From: Peiella sedimenti
GTDB lineage: Bacteria > Pseudomonadota > Alphaproteobacteria > Caulobacterales > Caulobacteraceae
Direction: 5' to 3'
Assembly (NCBI RefSeq): GCF_030504955.1
Contig: NZ_JAUKTR010000001.1
Location: forward strand, 683,501-747,500
Length of the DNA stretch: 64,000 nt
The notes beneath the pieces are model-generated. The model was not told the origin of the DNA. It searched no databases and was given only the letters and a program-made list of their open reading frames with translations. Shown piece by piece: positions 10,433 to 22,137 of this stretch (the first letter of the stretch is position 1; the number at the start of each line of letters is the position of its first letter). The translations under genes and the position numbers were made by a program.

Positions 10433-10447
10433 GTTCTGCGAGTGTTC
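10433..10447 (+). promoter_or_regulatory. SOS box 2 of lexA (GTTC-N7-GTTC)
   Basis: GTTC-TGCGAGT-GTTC is a second perfect alphaproteobacterial LexA operator, in the opposite orientation to box 1 and 25 bases from it. The pair frames the probable lexA promoter region. The DUF6580-like gene ends just upstream, so the boxes are assigned to lexA. Confidence 0.85.
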
Positions 10448-10470
10448 CGGTTAATTGTCAATGAACGGCT

Positions 10471-10995
10471 TCACGCCGCCGCAGGTTGGCTCCGCAGCAC
10501 GGGGAAGCCGCGCTCCAGAAGGGTGAAGCCCCCAAACAGCAGGGCGGCGAACAGGGCGTCGCCCGCCAGGGAGTTGGCGAAGAAGGGAATCGCCGCCGCA
10601 TAGCAGGCCGCCAGCCCCTCGACCGTGTGGGGATACATGGTCCCCAAGGCCCAGGTGGCGAAGTTGGTCAAGGCGAAGAAGATCACCGACCCGGCCAGGG
10701 TGACGCCGGCGATGCGGCGGGGCGTGCGCCCCTCGCGCAGCAGGAAGCCCAGCGTCGTGACCAGGGCCAGGGTGGCGTAGATGGCCCACATCTCCGCATA
10801 GAAGCCGAGCACTAGGTCGCTTATCAGCAGGGCGACCAGCGGCGCGGCGACGGCCAGCCAGCGGTTGGGGAAGAGGGCGCCGGCGAACAGGCCCATGGCC
10901 ATCACCGGCGCGAAGTTCGGCGGATGCGGCACGATCCGCAGCAGGGCGGCGGTCAGAACCAGCGCGGTGAGCGCGGCCAGGCGAGCCTTGGGCAT
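10471..10995 (-). CDS. DUF6580-like integral membrane protein
   Basis: This 174-residue protein has about five or six predicted membrane helices and no catalytic motif. The N-terminal helix is followed by the conserved-looking RIVPHPPNFAPVMAMGLFAG turn and FPNRWLAVAAPLVALLISD, the pattern of the DUF6580 family, whose topology recalls small-molecule transporter S-components. Function is unknown. I placed the start at 10995 because AGAGGA precedes it. An upstream start at 11046 would add 17 hydrophilic residues and touch trpC. It lies between trpC and lexA on the same strand. In many relatives molybdopterin genes (moaC, moeA) sit here instead. Confidence 0.75.
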   Translation of the reverse strand: MPKARLAALTALVLTAALLRIVPHPPNFAPVMAMGLFAGALFPNRWLAVAAPLVALLISDLVLGFYAEMWAIYATLALVTTLGFLLREGRTPRRIAGVTLAGSVIFFALTNFATWALGTMYPHTVEGLAACYAAAIPFFANSLAGDALFAALLFGGFTLLERGFPVLRSQPAAA

Positions 10996-11042
10996 GGCGC
11001 GAATCCTCTTCAGCGGCGGGGATTGAATCCCCTTCGGTCTTC

Positions 11043-11831
11043 TCATGCAAGGAGGGCCCGCGTGGCGGCGGCGACGTCGGCCTGACGCATCAGGCTTTCA
11101 CCGACCAGCATGGCCCGGGCGCCGGCGGCGGCCATGCGGGCGGCGTCCGCGGGTGCGAACAGGCCGCTTTCCGTCACCAGCAGGGCGCCCTGCGGCGACA
11201 GGGGCGCCAGCCGCTCGGTCACGGCGAGGTCAACATGGAAATCGCGCAGGTTTCGGTTGTTGATCCCGATCAGATCCGCTCCCAGCCGGCCCGCGCGTTC
11301 CATCTCGGCCTCGTCGTGGACCTCGACCAGGGCGTCCATGCCGAGGCGCCGGGCTTCGCTCATGAGATCGGCGGCCAGGGCGTCGTCCACCATGGCCAGG
11401 ATGACCAGGATGGCGTCGGCGCCCAGGGCGCGGCTCTCGGCCACCTGCCACAGATCGACCAGGAAGTCCTTGCGCAGGCAGGGTAGGCCGACCGCCCCGC
11501 GCGCCGCGACGAGATACTCGTCACGCCCCTGAAAGCCCGGCTCGTCCGTCAGCACCGACAGGCAGGCGGCTCCGCCCGCCTCGTAGGCGCGCGCCAGGGC
11601 GGGAGGATCGAAATCGGCCCGGATCAGCCCCTTGGACGGGCTGGCCTTCTTGATCTCGGCGATGAGGGCCAGGCGCCCCGGCGCGGCGGCGCGCTCAAGG
11701 GCGGCGCGGAAACCGCGCGGCGGCGAGGCGGCGGCGGCGCGGGCCTCGATCCCGGCCTGGGAGACCTCCGCCTTGCGAGCCGCCACGTGGGCGCGCTTGG
11801 CCTCGGCGATCCGCGAGAGGATGTCGCTCAT
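11043..11831 (-). CDS. trpC: Indole-3-glycerol-phosphate synthase
   Basis: This 262-residue TIM-barrel enzyme closes the indole ring in tryptophan synthesis. Visible motifs are [16 protein letters not shown] (catalytic Lys and phosphate loop), [25 protein letters not shown] and [14 protein letters not shown]. It is monofunctional, without a fused TrpF. Its ATG overlaps the trpD stop by four bases (ATGA), so the trpG-trpD-trpC cistrons are translationally coupled. Confidence 0.98.
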   Translation of the reverse strand: MSDILSRIAEAKRAHVAARKAEVSQAGIEARAAAASPPRGFRAALERAAAPGRLALIAEIKKASPSKGLIRADFDPPALARAYEAGGAACLSVLTDEPGFQGRDEYLVAARGAVGLPCLRKDFLVDLWQVAESRALGADAILVILAMVDDALAADLMSEARRLGMDALVEVHDEAEMERAGRLGADLIGINNRNLRDFHVDLAVTERLAPLSPQGALLVTESGLFAPADAARMAAAGARAMLVGESLMRQADVAAATRALLA

Positions 11832-12844
11832 GACGCCTGGTTCTCAACCAGACGGTCCAGGGCCTGACGCGCGCGGCCCTCATCGATGGCGGCGGCGCCC
11901 AGGGCGATGCCCTCGGCCAGGGTCTCGACGCGCTCGGCCACCAGCAGGCCTGCGGCCGCGTTCAACAGCACCACATCGCGATAGGGGCCGGTCGCCCCGT
12001 CCAGCAGGCGGCGGATGGCGACGGCGTTGTGCGCCGGGTCGCCGCCGCGCAGGTCTTCTATCGTGGCGGGCGCGAGACCCACGGCCTGTGGCGTAATGCG
12101 GAAGCGCCGCAGCGCGCCGTCGCGCAGCTCGACGATGTCGGTCGGCCCGGTTGTGGTCAGTTCGTCCAGCCCGTCGCCATGCACGACCCAGGCCCGCTTC
12201 GCCCCCAGCCGCTGCAGGGCGCCGGCCACCAGATCGAGGTGCCGGGGCGTGGGCACGCCGATGACCTGACGCTCGACGCTGGCCGGGCTGATCAGCGGTC
12301 CCAGCAGATTGAACAGGGTGCGAAACCCCAGCTGGGTCCGGACCGGGACGGCCCGGGCCAGGGCGGGGTGATGGGCGGGGGCGAACATGAAGCAGACGCC
12401 CGCCTGGTCGAGCGCGCGCTTTTCAGCCTCGGGCCCGGCCTGAAGATCGACGCCGAGCTCGGACAGCACGTCCGAGGAGCCGGATTTCGACGTGGCCGCC
12501 TTGCCGCCATGCTTGGCCACGCGAACGCCGGCGCCCGCCACGACGAGCGCCGCGGCCGTGGAGATGTTCAGCGTGTGCTGGCCGTCGCCGCCGGTCCCGC
12601 ACAGATCGATGGCGTCGGCAGCGCCTTCCAGCTTCAGCGAGGCGCGGCGCAGCACGCGGGCGCAGGCGGCCAGCTCGCCCACCGTTTCCCCGCGCAGGCG
12701 GATGGCGGTCAGGGCGGCGGCCAGCTGGGCATCGGTGGCGCGGCCGTCGAGGCAGGCCTCGAAGAACGTTTCGGCGTCGGCCTCGGTCAGGGTCGCGCCG
12801 TCGGCCAGCCGGGCCAGCAGGGGGCGGAAGTCCTGTTCAGACAT
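11828..12844 (-). CDS. trpD: Anthranilate phosphoribosyltransferase
   Basis: This 338-residue enzyme transfers phosphoribose from PRPP to anthranilate. The PRPP-binding signature [17 protein letters not shown] is present, followed by [22 protein letters not shown] and [12 protein letters not shown], which are typical of the family. The fold is an N-terminal helical domain plus a glycosyltransferase family 3 domain. The start overlaps the end of trpG by eight bases. The gene is separate from trpG, not fused as in enterobacteria. Confidence 0.98.
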   Translation of the reverse strand: MSEQDFRPLLARLADGATLTEADAETFFEACLDGRATDAQLAAALTAIRLRGETVGELAACARVLRRASLKLEGAADAIDLCGTGGDGQHTLNISTAAALVVAGAGVRVAKHGGKAATSKSGSSDVLSELGVDLQAGPEAEKRALDQAGVCFMFAPAHHPALARAVPVRTQLGFRTLFNLLGPLISPASVERQVIGVPTPRHLDLVAGALQRLGAKRAWVVHGDGLDELTTTGPTDIVELRDGALRRFRITPQAVGLAPATIEDLRGGDPAHNAVAIRRLLDGATGPYRDVVLLNAAAGLLVAERVETLAEGIALGAAAIDEGRARQALDRLVENQAS

Positions 12845-13427
12845 GAGCCGACCGCTTCACGCCCGCCAGGTCGAGGAAGTTGGCCAAGAGGTCGTGCCCG
12901 TGTTCGGTCGCCACCGATTCCGGGTGGAACTGCACGCCGTGGATGGGCCGGCTGACGTGGGCCAGGCCCATGATCTCGCCGTCCTCGGTCCAGGCCGTGA
13001 CCTTGAGCACGTCGGGCAGGTCGGACCGGCGCACGGCCAGGCTGTGATAGCGCGTCGCCGTGAAGGGCGAGGGCAAGCCCCTGAAGACGCTTTGCCCTTC
13101 ATGATGGATAGGGCTGGTCTTCCCGTGCATCAGGGTCTGGGCCCGCACCACCGTTCCGCCGAAGATCTGGCCGATGGCCTGATGTCCCAGGCAGACGCCG
13201 AAAATGGGCAGGGTCTCGGGCGCCCGCTGGATCAATTCAAGGCAGATCCCCGCCTGGTCGGGCGCGCACGGCCCGGGCGACAGCAGCACGCCCCGGGGCT
13301 GAAGCGCCAGGGCCTCATCCACGCTGAGGGCGTCGTTGCGCGCGACATGCGTCCTGGCCCCCAACTCGGCCAGGTAGTGGACGAGGTTGTAGGTGAAGCT
13401 GTCGTAGTTATCGATGACCAGGATCAT
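12837..13427 (-). CDS. trpG: Anthranilate synthase glutamine amidotransferase subunit
   Basis: This 196-residue class I glutaminase supplies ammonia to TrpE. The catalytic Cys lies in [12 protein letters not shown], and the His-Glu pair in [14 protein letters not shown]. The N-terminal [15 protein letters not shown] is diagnostic. Such subunits sometimes also serve aminodeoxychorismate synthase (PabA). It is the first gene of the leftward trpGDC run. Its partner trpE is on the same strand but about 14 kb away. No leader peptide with clustered Trp codons is visible in the 104-base upstream gap. Confidence 0.97.
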   Translation of the reverse strand: MILVIDNYDSFTYNLVHYLAELGARTHVARNDALSVDEALALQPRGVLLSPGPCAPDQAGICLELIQRAPETLPIFGVCLGHQAIGQIFGGTVVRAQTLMHGKTSPIHHEGQSVFRGLPSPFTATRYHSLAVRRSDLPDVLKVTAWTEDGEIMGLAHVSRPIHGVQFHPESVATEHGHDLLANFLDLAGVKRSAHV

Positions 13428-13531
13428 GGGCGCTTCTTAAGCACAGGCGGCGGCGCGAAGGCGACCGGGAAAGACCTCGTTAACCATGACGCGGCCACCC
13501 TTTGGGCAGATTCCAGGAGGGGAGCCGATCC

Positions 13532-15931
<2,400 letters not shown>

Positions 15932-15988
15932 ACTATTCGGAACCGCCAGAGTCCGGGGCCGTTCTTACCCGCCGAAGGAGGAACGGCC

Positions 15989-16210
15989 ATGCGTGCTTAT
16001 GTGGACCGAGCCGAAGGTTGGCAGGCCTATGAGGAAGTCCAGAGCTGGAGCGGCTTCGACCGCCCGGCGCCGGCGACGGCCGAGACCTCCCCGGCTCAGC
16101 AGGCCAGCGTCTGGGATAGGGACGAGGCCTTTGACGGGGTCATGGCCGTGCTGGGCGGCGTGATCTTCGCCCTCGGCGGCGCCCTGACCGGGCTTTGGCT
16201 GCAGCTTTAG
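15989..16210 (+). CDS. Small protein with C-terminal membrane helix
   Basis: This 73-residue protein has an unknown function. It has a polar N-terminal half rich in Ala/Ser/Trp and one hydrophobic helix at about residues 50-70 (AVLGGVIFALGGALTGLWL), a tail-anchor-like layout. AAGGAGG precedes the ATG at ideal spacing. It converges with the lytic transglycosylase gene and overlaps its last four bases. It may follow the methyltransferase on one transcript, 57 bases downstream. Confidence 0.55.
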   Translation: MRAYVDRAEGWQAYEEVQSWSGFDRPAPATAETSPAQQASVWDRDEAFDGVMAVLGGVIFALGGALTGLWLQL

Positions 16211-17793
16211 GGCGTTATGGCCGCTATCTCGACCGGCTGGGCGGGTAGCTCGGCCGGCGGCGGCGGCGGAGCCGGCACGACGGCGGTGCGCGCGCCTTCG
16301 GCGATGAGCGCCAGCGAGTCCGGCCGCTGGCCCAGCAGCCGCTGGTAGATCCAGTAGGCCGCGGCCACCTCTTCCACGTACTGGCGCGCCTGCGGGATCG
16401 GTAGGGTCTCAATCAGCAGAAGGGCGTCCGCATCGGGCGGCAGACGGCGCAGGGTCTGCAGCATCGGCGCGGGGCCGGCGTTGTAGGAGGCGACGCTGCG
16501 CAGCAGATCGCGCTCGAACTCGGGCCAGGCCAGCATGCGGTTGAGATAGGTCTGGCCGAGGCGCAGGTTCAGCGCCGGCTCAAGAAGTCTGCGCGGCTCT
16601 CGCGCCAGGCCGGGATCGCGGTCGATCTCCGCCGCCGTCGTCGGCATCACCTGCATCAGGCCGTAGGCGCCCGCAGAGCTGACCGTCGAGGGATCGAAGC
16701 GGCTTTCCTTGCGGGCCAAGGCGTAGACGAGGGCGCGATCCACGGTGAAGCCGCCCTGGGGCTGAAGGTCCGGCATGGGATAGTCGGCGGCGTCGATGAA
16801 GGTGCTTTCCGGCGTCGTCACCAGGGGGCCCAGATCTATGGCCAGGGCGATCCAGCGATTGATGTCGCGTTCGTCGGTGGCGGTGCGCAGGCCCCGGCGG
16901 ATCATGTTGGCGGCCTCGACCCGGCGGCCGACCTCCATGAGGGCGATGGCGTAGCGGGCGCGGGGTTCGCCGCGCACGAAGGCGTCCAGGTCCACGTTGG
17001 GCGGCGCGCGGCGGGCGACCGGCGGCGGGCGCAGACTATCGTAGGCGCGAGGCCCCAGGCCGATGATCTCGGGTTCACGGCCCAACCTGGCAAGGGCCAG
17101 CTGTCCGTAGAAGGTGTTGGGCCAGCGGGCGGCCGTCTCGAGCAGGGCGTTGGCCTCTTCCGGCCGGCCCGTGGCCAGAGCGGTGCGCGCGCCCCAGAAG
17201 GCCCCGCCGGCCCGGACCCAGATGTCCTCGGTCGGGTCATCGGCCACGCGGCGGAAATGATAGAGCGCCGTACCCGCCGAGCCCATGCGGTAGGCGGCCA
17301 GGCCCGCCACCCACTGCTCGCCGCGTTCGACCGCCAGCTGATAGGCGCGGGTGAAATCGTCGGCGTTCAGCGCCTCGCGCGCGGCGCGGGGACCTTCGAG
17401 GGGCTCGCCGTCCGGACCCAGCCGCTCGGGCCGAGGCGGGGGCGGCGCCCCCTCGGGCTGCTTACGCAGGGCCAGACGGTAGACGCGGCCGGCGCGGGGC
17501 TCGTCGCCATACTGTTCAAGCCAGGCGACCAGCTCCTCGTAGGTTGAGACATAGTTGCGGTGGAACAGCTTTTCGAAGGTCAGCGGCCCCATGAGGATCG
17601 GGTCGGTGATCCGTCCCGCCGCGGCGTCATAGGCGGCGAAGTCGCCGGCCGCGGCGGCGGCGAAGGCGGCGCGATAGGCGTCGCGGTTGGAAGACGACAG
17701 GACTTCAGGCGCACGGGCGGCGGCGGGCGCGGCCGCCAGCAGCAGAATCAGAAGCGCACAGGCCGCCCCCCAGAAGCGCCGTACCAAATCCAT
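16207..17793 (-). CDS. slt: Soluble lytic murein transglycosylase
   Basis: About 528 residues make an exported muramidase-like enzyme. It cleaves the MurNAc-GlcNAc bond of peptidoglycan, giving 1,6-anhydro ends. A signal peptide (WGAACALLILLLAAAPAAARA) is followed by an alpha-helical superhelix domain. The C-terminal SLT domain has catalytic Glu363 in ARKESRFDP, the GAYGLMQVMP loop and SVASYNAGP. Proline-rich linkers are seen near residues 110 and at the C terminus. I chose ATG 17793 over an upstream ATG at 17826 because it puts the signal peptide at the N terminus and follows GAGGGA. Confidence 0.93.
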   Translation of the reverse strand: MDLVRRFWGAACALLILLLAAAPAAARAPEVLSSSNRDAYRAAFAAAAAGDFAAYDAAAGRITDPILMGPLTFEKLFHRNYVSTYEELVAWLEQYGDEPRAGRVYRLALRKQPEGAPPPPRPERLGPDGEPLEGPRAAREALNADDFTRAYQLAVERGEQWVAGLAAYRMGSAGTALYHFRRVADDPTEDIWVRAGGAFWGARTALATGRPEEANALLETAARWPNTFYGQLALARLGREPEIIGLGPRAYDSLRPPPVARRAPPNVDLDAFVRGEPRARYAIALMEVGRRVEAANMIRRGLRTATDERDINRWIALAIDLGPLVTTPESTFIDAADYPMPDLQPQGGFTVDRALVYALARKESRFDPSTVSSAGAYGLMQVMPTTAAEIDRDPGLAREPRRLLEPALNLRLGQTYLNRMLAWPEFERDLLRSVASYNAGPAPMLQTLRRLPPDADALLLIETLPIPQARQYVEEVAAAYWIYQRLLGQRPDSLALIAEGARTAVVPAPPPPPAELPAQPVEIAAITP

Positions 17794-17886
17794 ACTGTCG
17801 TCCCTCGAACCCTCGCGGCCGTGCAAGCCGCGCGCCGCCCTTCGCTGACACGTCGTTAGGGCCGGCCCCTCGATCAGGAGCGGAGC

Positions 17887-18705
17887 CTATTCGCCGGGTC
17901 CGCCTGCGCCAAGCCGGGCGGCCAGAGTCAAAATGTCGCTCCAGGCGCGCCCCTTCGCGGCGGGCTGGCGTAGCAGGAAGGCGGGGTGCAGCGTGGGCAT
18001 GACCGGCAGCTCCAGCTCGCCATCGATGCGCCAGCTTCCCCAGTTTCCCCGAACCTTGAGGATGCCGTCGGTGGTCTTCAGAACCGACCGGGCGGCCGCC
18101 GCCCCGACCAGCAGCACCGCCTTGGGTCGCACCAGCTGAGCCGTGCGTTCGACGAACGGGGCGCAGATGGCCTGGTCGCCGGGGGAGGGCGTGGCGTTGC
18201 CGGGCGGGCGCCAGTAGACCGTATTGGTGATCAGGGCCTTGTCCAGCAGGCCCGCCGCCTCGAGCATACGGTCGAGCAGTTTTCCGGCGCGTCCGACAAA
18301 GGGCTCGCCGCGCGCGTCCTCATCTGCGCCGGGCGCCTCTCCGATGACAAGCAGCGGGGCGTCCGGACGCCCCCGCGAGAACACGGCCTGACGCGCCCCA
18401 GAGCGCTTCAGAGCGCAGCCGTCGAAGGCCGCGACGGCCTCCTTCAGTTGTTCCAGCGTCTCGGCCGCCTGGGCGGCTTCGCGCGCCAGGGCGACGGCGT
18501 GGGACAGATCGATACGCTCATCGCCAGCGCCGGTCCCGGCTGCGGCCGCGGCCCGGAGGGCGGCGACCACCGCCTTGGGCTGGGGCGCCTGGAGCCGGCG
18601 GTCCACCGGCGCTTCCTCAAGACAGGCGTCCACGCCTGCATCGCGCCAGAAGGCGAGCAGGCTCTCAAGGGCGCGGTCGTGGGCCGAAGCGGCGAGCATG
18701 CCCAT
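17887..18705 (-). CDS. Uracil-DNA glycosylase, family-4-like without Fe-S cysteines
   Basis: This 272-residue protein removes uracil from DNA as the first step of base-excision repair. The catalytic region [20 protein letters not shown] and the C-terminal [13 protein letters not shown] motif fit family 4 glycosylases. The family's four Fe-S cysteines are only half kept: Cys97 and the Cys in AICAPF remain, but the first is Phe (FDGC) and the third is Trp (TVYWRPPGN). A cluster is therefore unlikely. Such Fe-S-free relatives are known among alphaproteobacteria. The N-terminal 90 residues are an extra helical region of unknown role. Divergent ETF-QO starts 86 bases away. Confidence 0.88.
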   Translation of the reverse strand: MGMLAASAHDRALESLLAFWRDAGVDACLEEAPVDRRLQAPQPKAVVAALRAAAAAGTGAGDERIDLSHAVALAREAAQAAETLEQLKEAVAAFDGCALKRSGARQAVFSRGRPDAPLLVIGEAPGADEDARGEPFVGRAGKLLDRMLEAAGLLDKALITNTVYWRPPGNATPSPGDQAICAPFVERTAQLVRPKAVLLVGAAAARSVLKTTDGILKVRGNWGSWRIDGELELPVMPTLHPAFLLRQPAAKGRAWSDILTLAARLGAGGPGE

Positions 18706-18791
18706 GGGATAGTCCTTGACCGGCCGCGCGTCACCTTCCGATAAAGCCTTTGCGCCGCGCGGCCGCGCGAGGATGAGACAAGGACGCCTGC

Positions 18792-20468
18792 ATGACCGAA
18801 GACACCCAGCGCGAGTCGATGGAATACGACGTGGTCATCGTGGGCGGCGGGCCCGCGGGCCTGGGCGCTGCCATCCGCCTGAAGCAGCAGGCCCAGGCGC
18901 AGGGACGTGACGTCAGCGTCGTCGTGCTGGAGAAGGGCTCCGAGATCGGCGCGCATATCCTGTCAGGCGCGGTGATCGACACCAGCGGCCTGAGCGCCCT
19001 GTTCCCCGACTGGAAGGAACGCGGCGCGCCCTTGGACACGCCGGTCACCAAGGACCGCTTCGTGGTGCTGGGCCCGCAAGGGTCGCTGGACATCAGCTGG
19101 CTGCCGCAGCCGCCCTACATGAAGAACCACGGGGCCTATATCGGCTCGCTGGCCAATCTGTGCCGCTGGCTGGGCGAACAGGCCGAGGCGCTGGGCGTCG
19201 AGGTCTATCCGGGCATGGCCGCCAGCCAGCCCATCTGGGACGAGGCGACCGGCGCGCTGAAGGGCGTGGTGGCCGGGGTCTTCGGCGTCGGCCGCGACGG
19301 TCAGCCCAAGCCAGATTACCAGCCTGGAATGGACGTGCTGGGCAAGTACGTTCTGTTGGCGGAGGGCGCGCGCGGCTCACTCTCCAAGCAGGTGCAGAAG
19401 CGCTTCGCCCTGACCGACGGACGCGATCCGCAGAAGTACGGCATCGGCCTGAAGGAAATCTGGGAGCTGGCGCCGGAGAAGCACCGGAAGGGCCTGGCCC
19501 AGCACACCCTGGGCTGGCCGCTGGACGACAAGACCGGCGGCGGCAGCTTCATCTATCACTTCGGCGACAACCTGGCGGCGGTGGGCTTCGTGGTGCACCT
19601 GAACTACGCCAACCCGTACCTGTCGCCCTATGACGAGTTCCAGCGCTTCAAGACGCACCCGGACGTGCGCGAGATGCTGGAGGGCGGGCGGCGCCTGTCC
19701 TACGGCGCCCGGGCCATCACCGAGGGCGGCTATCAGTCGGTGCCGAGGCTGGCCTTCCCGGGCGGGGCGCTGATCGGCTGTTCGGCGGGCTTTGTGAACG
19801 TGCCCCGGATCAAGGGCAGCCACAACGCCATCCGCACCGGCATCCTGGCGGCGGACGCCGTGCTGGAGGCCCTGGCGGCCGGACGCTCGGGCGATGTGCT
19901 GGAAGGCTATCAGACGGCCTATGAGGCCTCGGCCGTGGCTAAGGAACTGCGCCTGGTGCGCAATGTGAAGCCGCTGCTGTCGAAGTTCGGCACCACGATC
20001 GGCACCCTGCTGGCGGGCGTGGACATGCAGATCACGCGCCTGCTGGGCGGCTGGTCGCCCTTCGGCACGCTGAAGCACGGCAAGACCGACGCGGAGTCCA
20101 CCGGCCCGGCCAAGGATCACAAGCCCATCGCCTATCCCAAGCCGGACGGCGTGGTGACCTTCGACAAGCTGTCCTCAGTGTTCATCTCGAACACCAACCA
20201 CGAGGAGGATCAGCCCGTGCACCTGCGGCTGATCGACCCGAACGTCCCCATCCAGGTGAATCTGCCGCGCTATGGCGAGCCGGCGCGCCTATATTGCCCG
20301 GCCGGCGTCTACGAGGTGCTGTACGACGACGCCGGAGAGAATCCGCGCTTCCAGATCAACGCCCAGAACTGCGTCCATTGCAAAACCTGCGATATCAAGG
20401 ATCCCAGCCAGAATATCGACTGGACGACGCCCGAGGGCGGCGGGGGCCCCAACTATCCGAACATGTGA
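18792..20468 (+). CDS. Electron-transfer flavoprotein-ubiquinone oxidoreductase
   Basis: This 558-residue inner-membrane-associated flavoprotein passes electrons from ETF (fed by acyl-CoA and amino-acid dehydrogenases) to ubiquinone. The N-terminal FAD motif is VVIVGGGPAGLGAA. The middle contains KEIWELAPEKHRKG and the GGYQSVPRLAFPGGALIGCSAGF region. The C-terminal 4Fe-4S site uses the Cys of YCPAGVYEV plus the NCVHCKTCDIKDP trio, and all four ligands are present. It leads a rightward group with a TPR gene and ispE; the TPR gene begins 16 bases downstream. Confidence 0.97.
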   Translation: MTEDTQRESMEYDVVIVGGGPAGLGAAIRLKQQAQAQGRDVSVVVLEKGSEIGAHILSGAVIDTSGLSALFPDWKERGAPLDTPVTKDRFVVLGPQGSLDISWLPQPPYMKNHGAYIGSLANLCRWLGEQAEALGVEVYPGMAASQPIWDEATGALKGVVAGVFGVGRDGQPKPDYQPGMDVLGKYVLLAEGARGSLSKQVQKRFALTDGRDPQKYGIGLKEIWELAPEKHRKGLAQHTLGWPLDDKTGGGSFIYHFGDNLAAVGFVVHLNYANPYLSPYDEFQRFKTHPDVREMLEGGRRLSYGARAITEGGYQSVPRLAFPGGALIGCSAGFVNVPRIKGSHNAIRTGILAADAVLEALAAGRSGDVLEGYQTAYEASAVAKELRLVRNVKPLLSKFGTTIGTLLAGVDMQITRLLGGWSPFGTLKHGKTDAESTGPAKDHKPIAYPKPDGVVTFDKLSSVFISNTNHEEDQPVHLRLIDPNVPIQVNLPRYGEPARLYCPAGVYEVLYDDAGENPRFQINAQNCVHCKTCDIKDPSQNIDWTTPEGGGGPNYPNM

Positions 20469-20484
20469 GGCGGCCCCGAAGTCC

Positions 20485-22137
20485 ATGCGCGTCCTGAGCC
20501 TGATCCTGGCCCTCTCGGCCCTGCCCGCGGCCGCCCTGGCCGACAGCCCCCTCACCATCCAGCAGGGCGCCGATCCCCTGGGGGCGACGTCGGACTACAG
20601 CCAGTTCCTGATGGGCCGCTACGCCATGGCCAGCGGCAACGCCGAGCGGGCGGCCGCGGCCTATGCGGCGGTCGGCGAACTGCCGTCCGAGGACCGACCT
20701 CTGGTCGAGAACGCCTTCGTCTCGGCCCTGTTCGCGGGCGAGATCGACCTGGCGGCGCGGCTGGCGCCCGACATGACCGAGGCCTCGACCCTGCTGAAGG
20801 AGTCCGCGCGGCTGGCCCAGCTGCTCCAGGCGCTGAAGCAGGGGCGCGGCGCGGACGCCGAGGTCCTGATCCAGACGCCCCTGGAGGGACCACACGCCGG
20901 GGTCGGCGCCCTGCTGAAGCCCATCGCCCAGGCCATGGTCGGCCGCTGGGACGTGGCGACGGCGGCGCCGGAGGGCGAGCAGCAGCCGGTCCAGGCCCTG
21001 TTCGGCGAGTACCACCGCGCGCTGCTGCTGGAGCACCAGCGCCGCTTTGACGAGGCGGACGTCATCTATCAGCGCCTGCTGACCCAGTCGGCGCCCATGT
21101 CGCTGTTCGTGGAGCCCTACGCCCGCTTCCTGGAGCGGCAGGGCAAGCGCCGCGAGGCGCGTCAGGTGCGCGCCGCGCACGCCAGTGATCTGGACAGTGG
21201 TCTGCCGGTGTTCCAGCCGCCCCAGGGTCTGCCCAGCCTGACCGAGATCGCGGCCCTGGCGCTGACCGAGCAGGCGGGCATGGCCATGAGCGCCGAGAGC
21301 AACGAGCTGGCCGCCGTCTATCTGCGCATGGCGCTGTATCTGCAGCCGCATACCCCAGGGGCATGGGCGGCGCTGGGCGACGTGCTGGACGGCGCCGACA
21401 TGGATGCCGCGGCCCGCGCCGCCTGGCAGCGGGTGTCGCCCACCGACCCTTACTATTCGGCGGCCCTGACCCAGCTGGCCTTCAACCTGCAGGCGGCAGG
21501 GCAGGGGGCGAACGCCATCGCTACGGCGCGGCGGGCGGTCGAGGCGGCGTCGGCGGCAGAGCGCGACAACGCCCTGATGGCCCTGGCGGGCGTGCTGAAC
21601 GCCGAGGGCCGCTACGCCGAGGCGCTGGCGGCTCTGGACCAGCTGCGCCAGCCGCTGGCGCAGCAGCCCTGGCAGACGCGCTTCACGCGCGGCGTGGCCT
21701 TTGAGCGGCTGGACCGTTTCGCCGAGGCGGAGGCCGAATTCCAGGCCGCCCTGGCGCTGAACGCCAACAGCGCCGAGGTTCTGAACTACCTCGGCTATAT
21801 GTGGGTCGACCGGGGCGTGAAGGTCGACGAGGGCACGGCTCTGATCGAGCGGGCTGCGGCCATAGAGCCCTCGTCGGGGGCGATCCAGGACTCCCTTGGC
21901 TGGGCGCGGTTCCGCCAGGGCCAGTATGAGCTGGCGGTGACGCTGCTGGAGACGGCGGTGCTGGCCGAACCCAGCGATCCGGACATCAACGAGCACCTGG
22001 GGGACGCCTATCTGCAGGTGGGCCGCCGCCGCGAGGCCGCGTACCAGTGGCGGCGCGTGCTGACGCTGGAGCCGACCGACGCCCAGCGCGCGGCCGTTGA
22101 GGCCAAGCTGCGCGACCTGGAGGCGGACGCCGGGTGA
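20485..22137 (+). CDS. Exported tetratricopeptide-repeat protein
   Basis: This 550-residue protein has a signal peptide (LSLILALSALPAAALA) and TPR units throughout. The clearest lie near the C terminus: FAEAEAEFQAALALNANSAE, then GTALIERAAAIEPSSGAIQ, then YELAVTLLETAVLAEPSDPD, ending in REAAYQWRRVLTLEPTDAQR. It resembles periplasmic or lipoprotein-like TPR scaffolds common upstream of ispE in alphaproteobacteria. The specific role is unknown. The start at 20485 puts the signal peptide first. It overlaps ispE by four bases and is therefore translationally coupled to it. Confidence 0.85.
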   Translation: MRVLSLILALSALPAAALADSPLTIQQGADPLGATSDYSQFLMGRYAMASGNAERAAAAYAAVGELPSEDRPLVENAFVSALFAGEIDLAARLAPDMTEASTLLKESARLAQLLQALKQGRGADAEVLIQTPLEGPHAGVGALLKPIAQAMVGRWDVATAAPEGEQQPVQALFGEYHRALLLEHQRRFDEADVIYQRLLTQSAPMSLFVEPYARFLERQGKRREARQVRAAHASDLDSGLPVFQPPQGLPSLTEIAALALTEQAGMAMSAESNELAAVYLRMALYLQPHTPGAWAALGDVLDGADMDAAARAAWQRVSPTDPYYSAALTQLAFNLQAAGQGANAIATARRAVEAASAAERDNALMALAGVLNAEGRYAEALAALDQLRQPLAQQPWQTRFTRGVAFERLDRFAEAEAEFQAALALNANSAEVLNYLGYMWVDRGVKVDEGTALIERAAAIEPSSGAIQDSLGWARFRQGQYELAVTLLETAVLAEPSDPDINEHLGDAYLQVGRRREAAYQWRRVLTLEPTDAQRAAVEAKLRDLEADAG

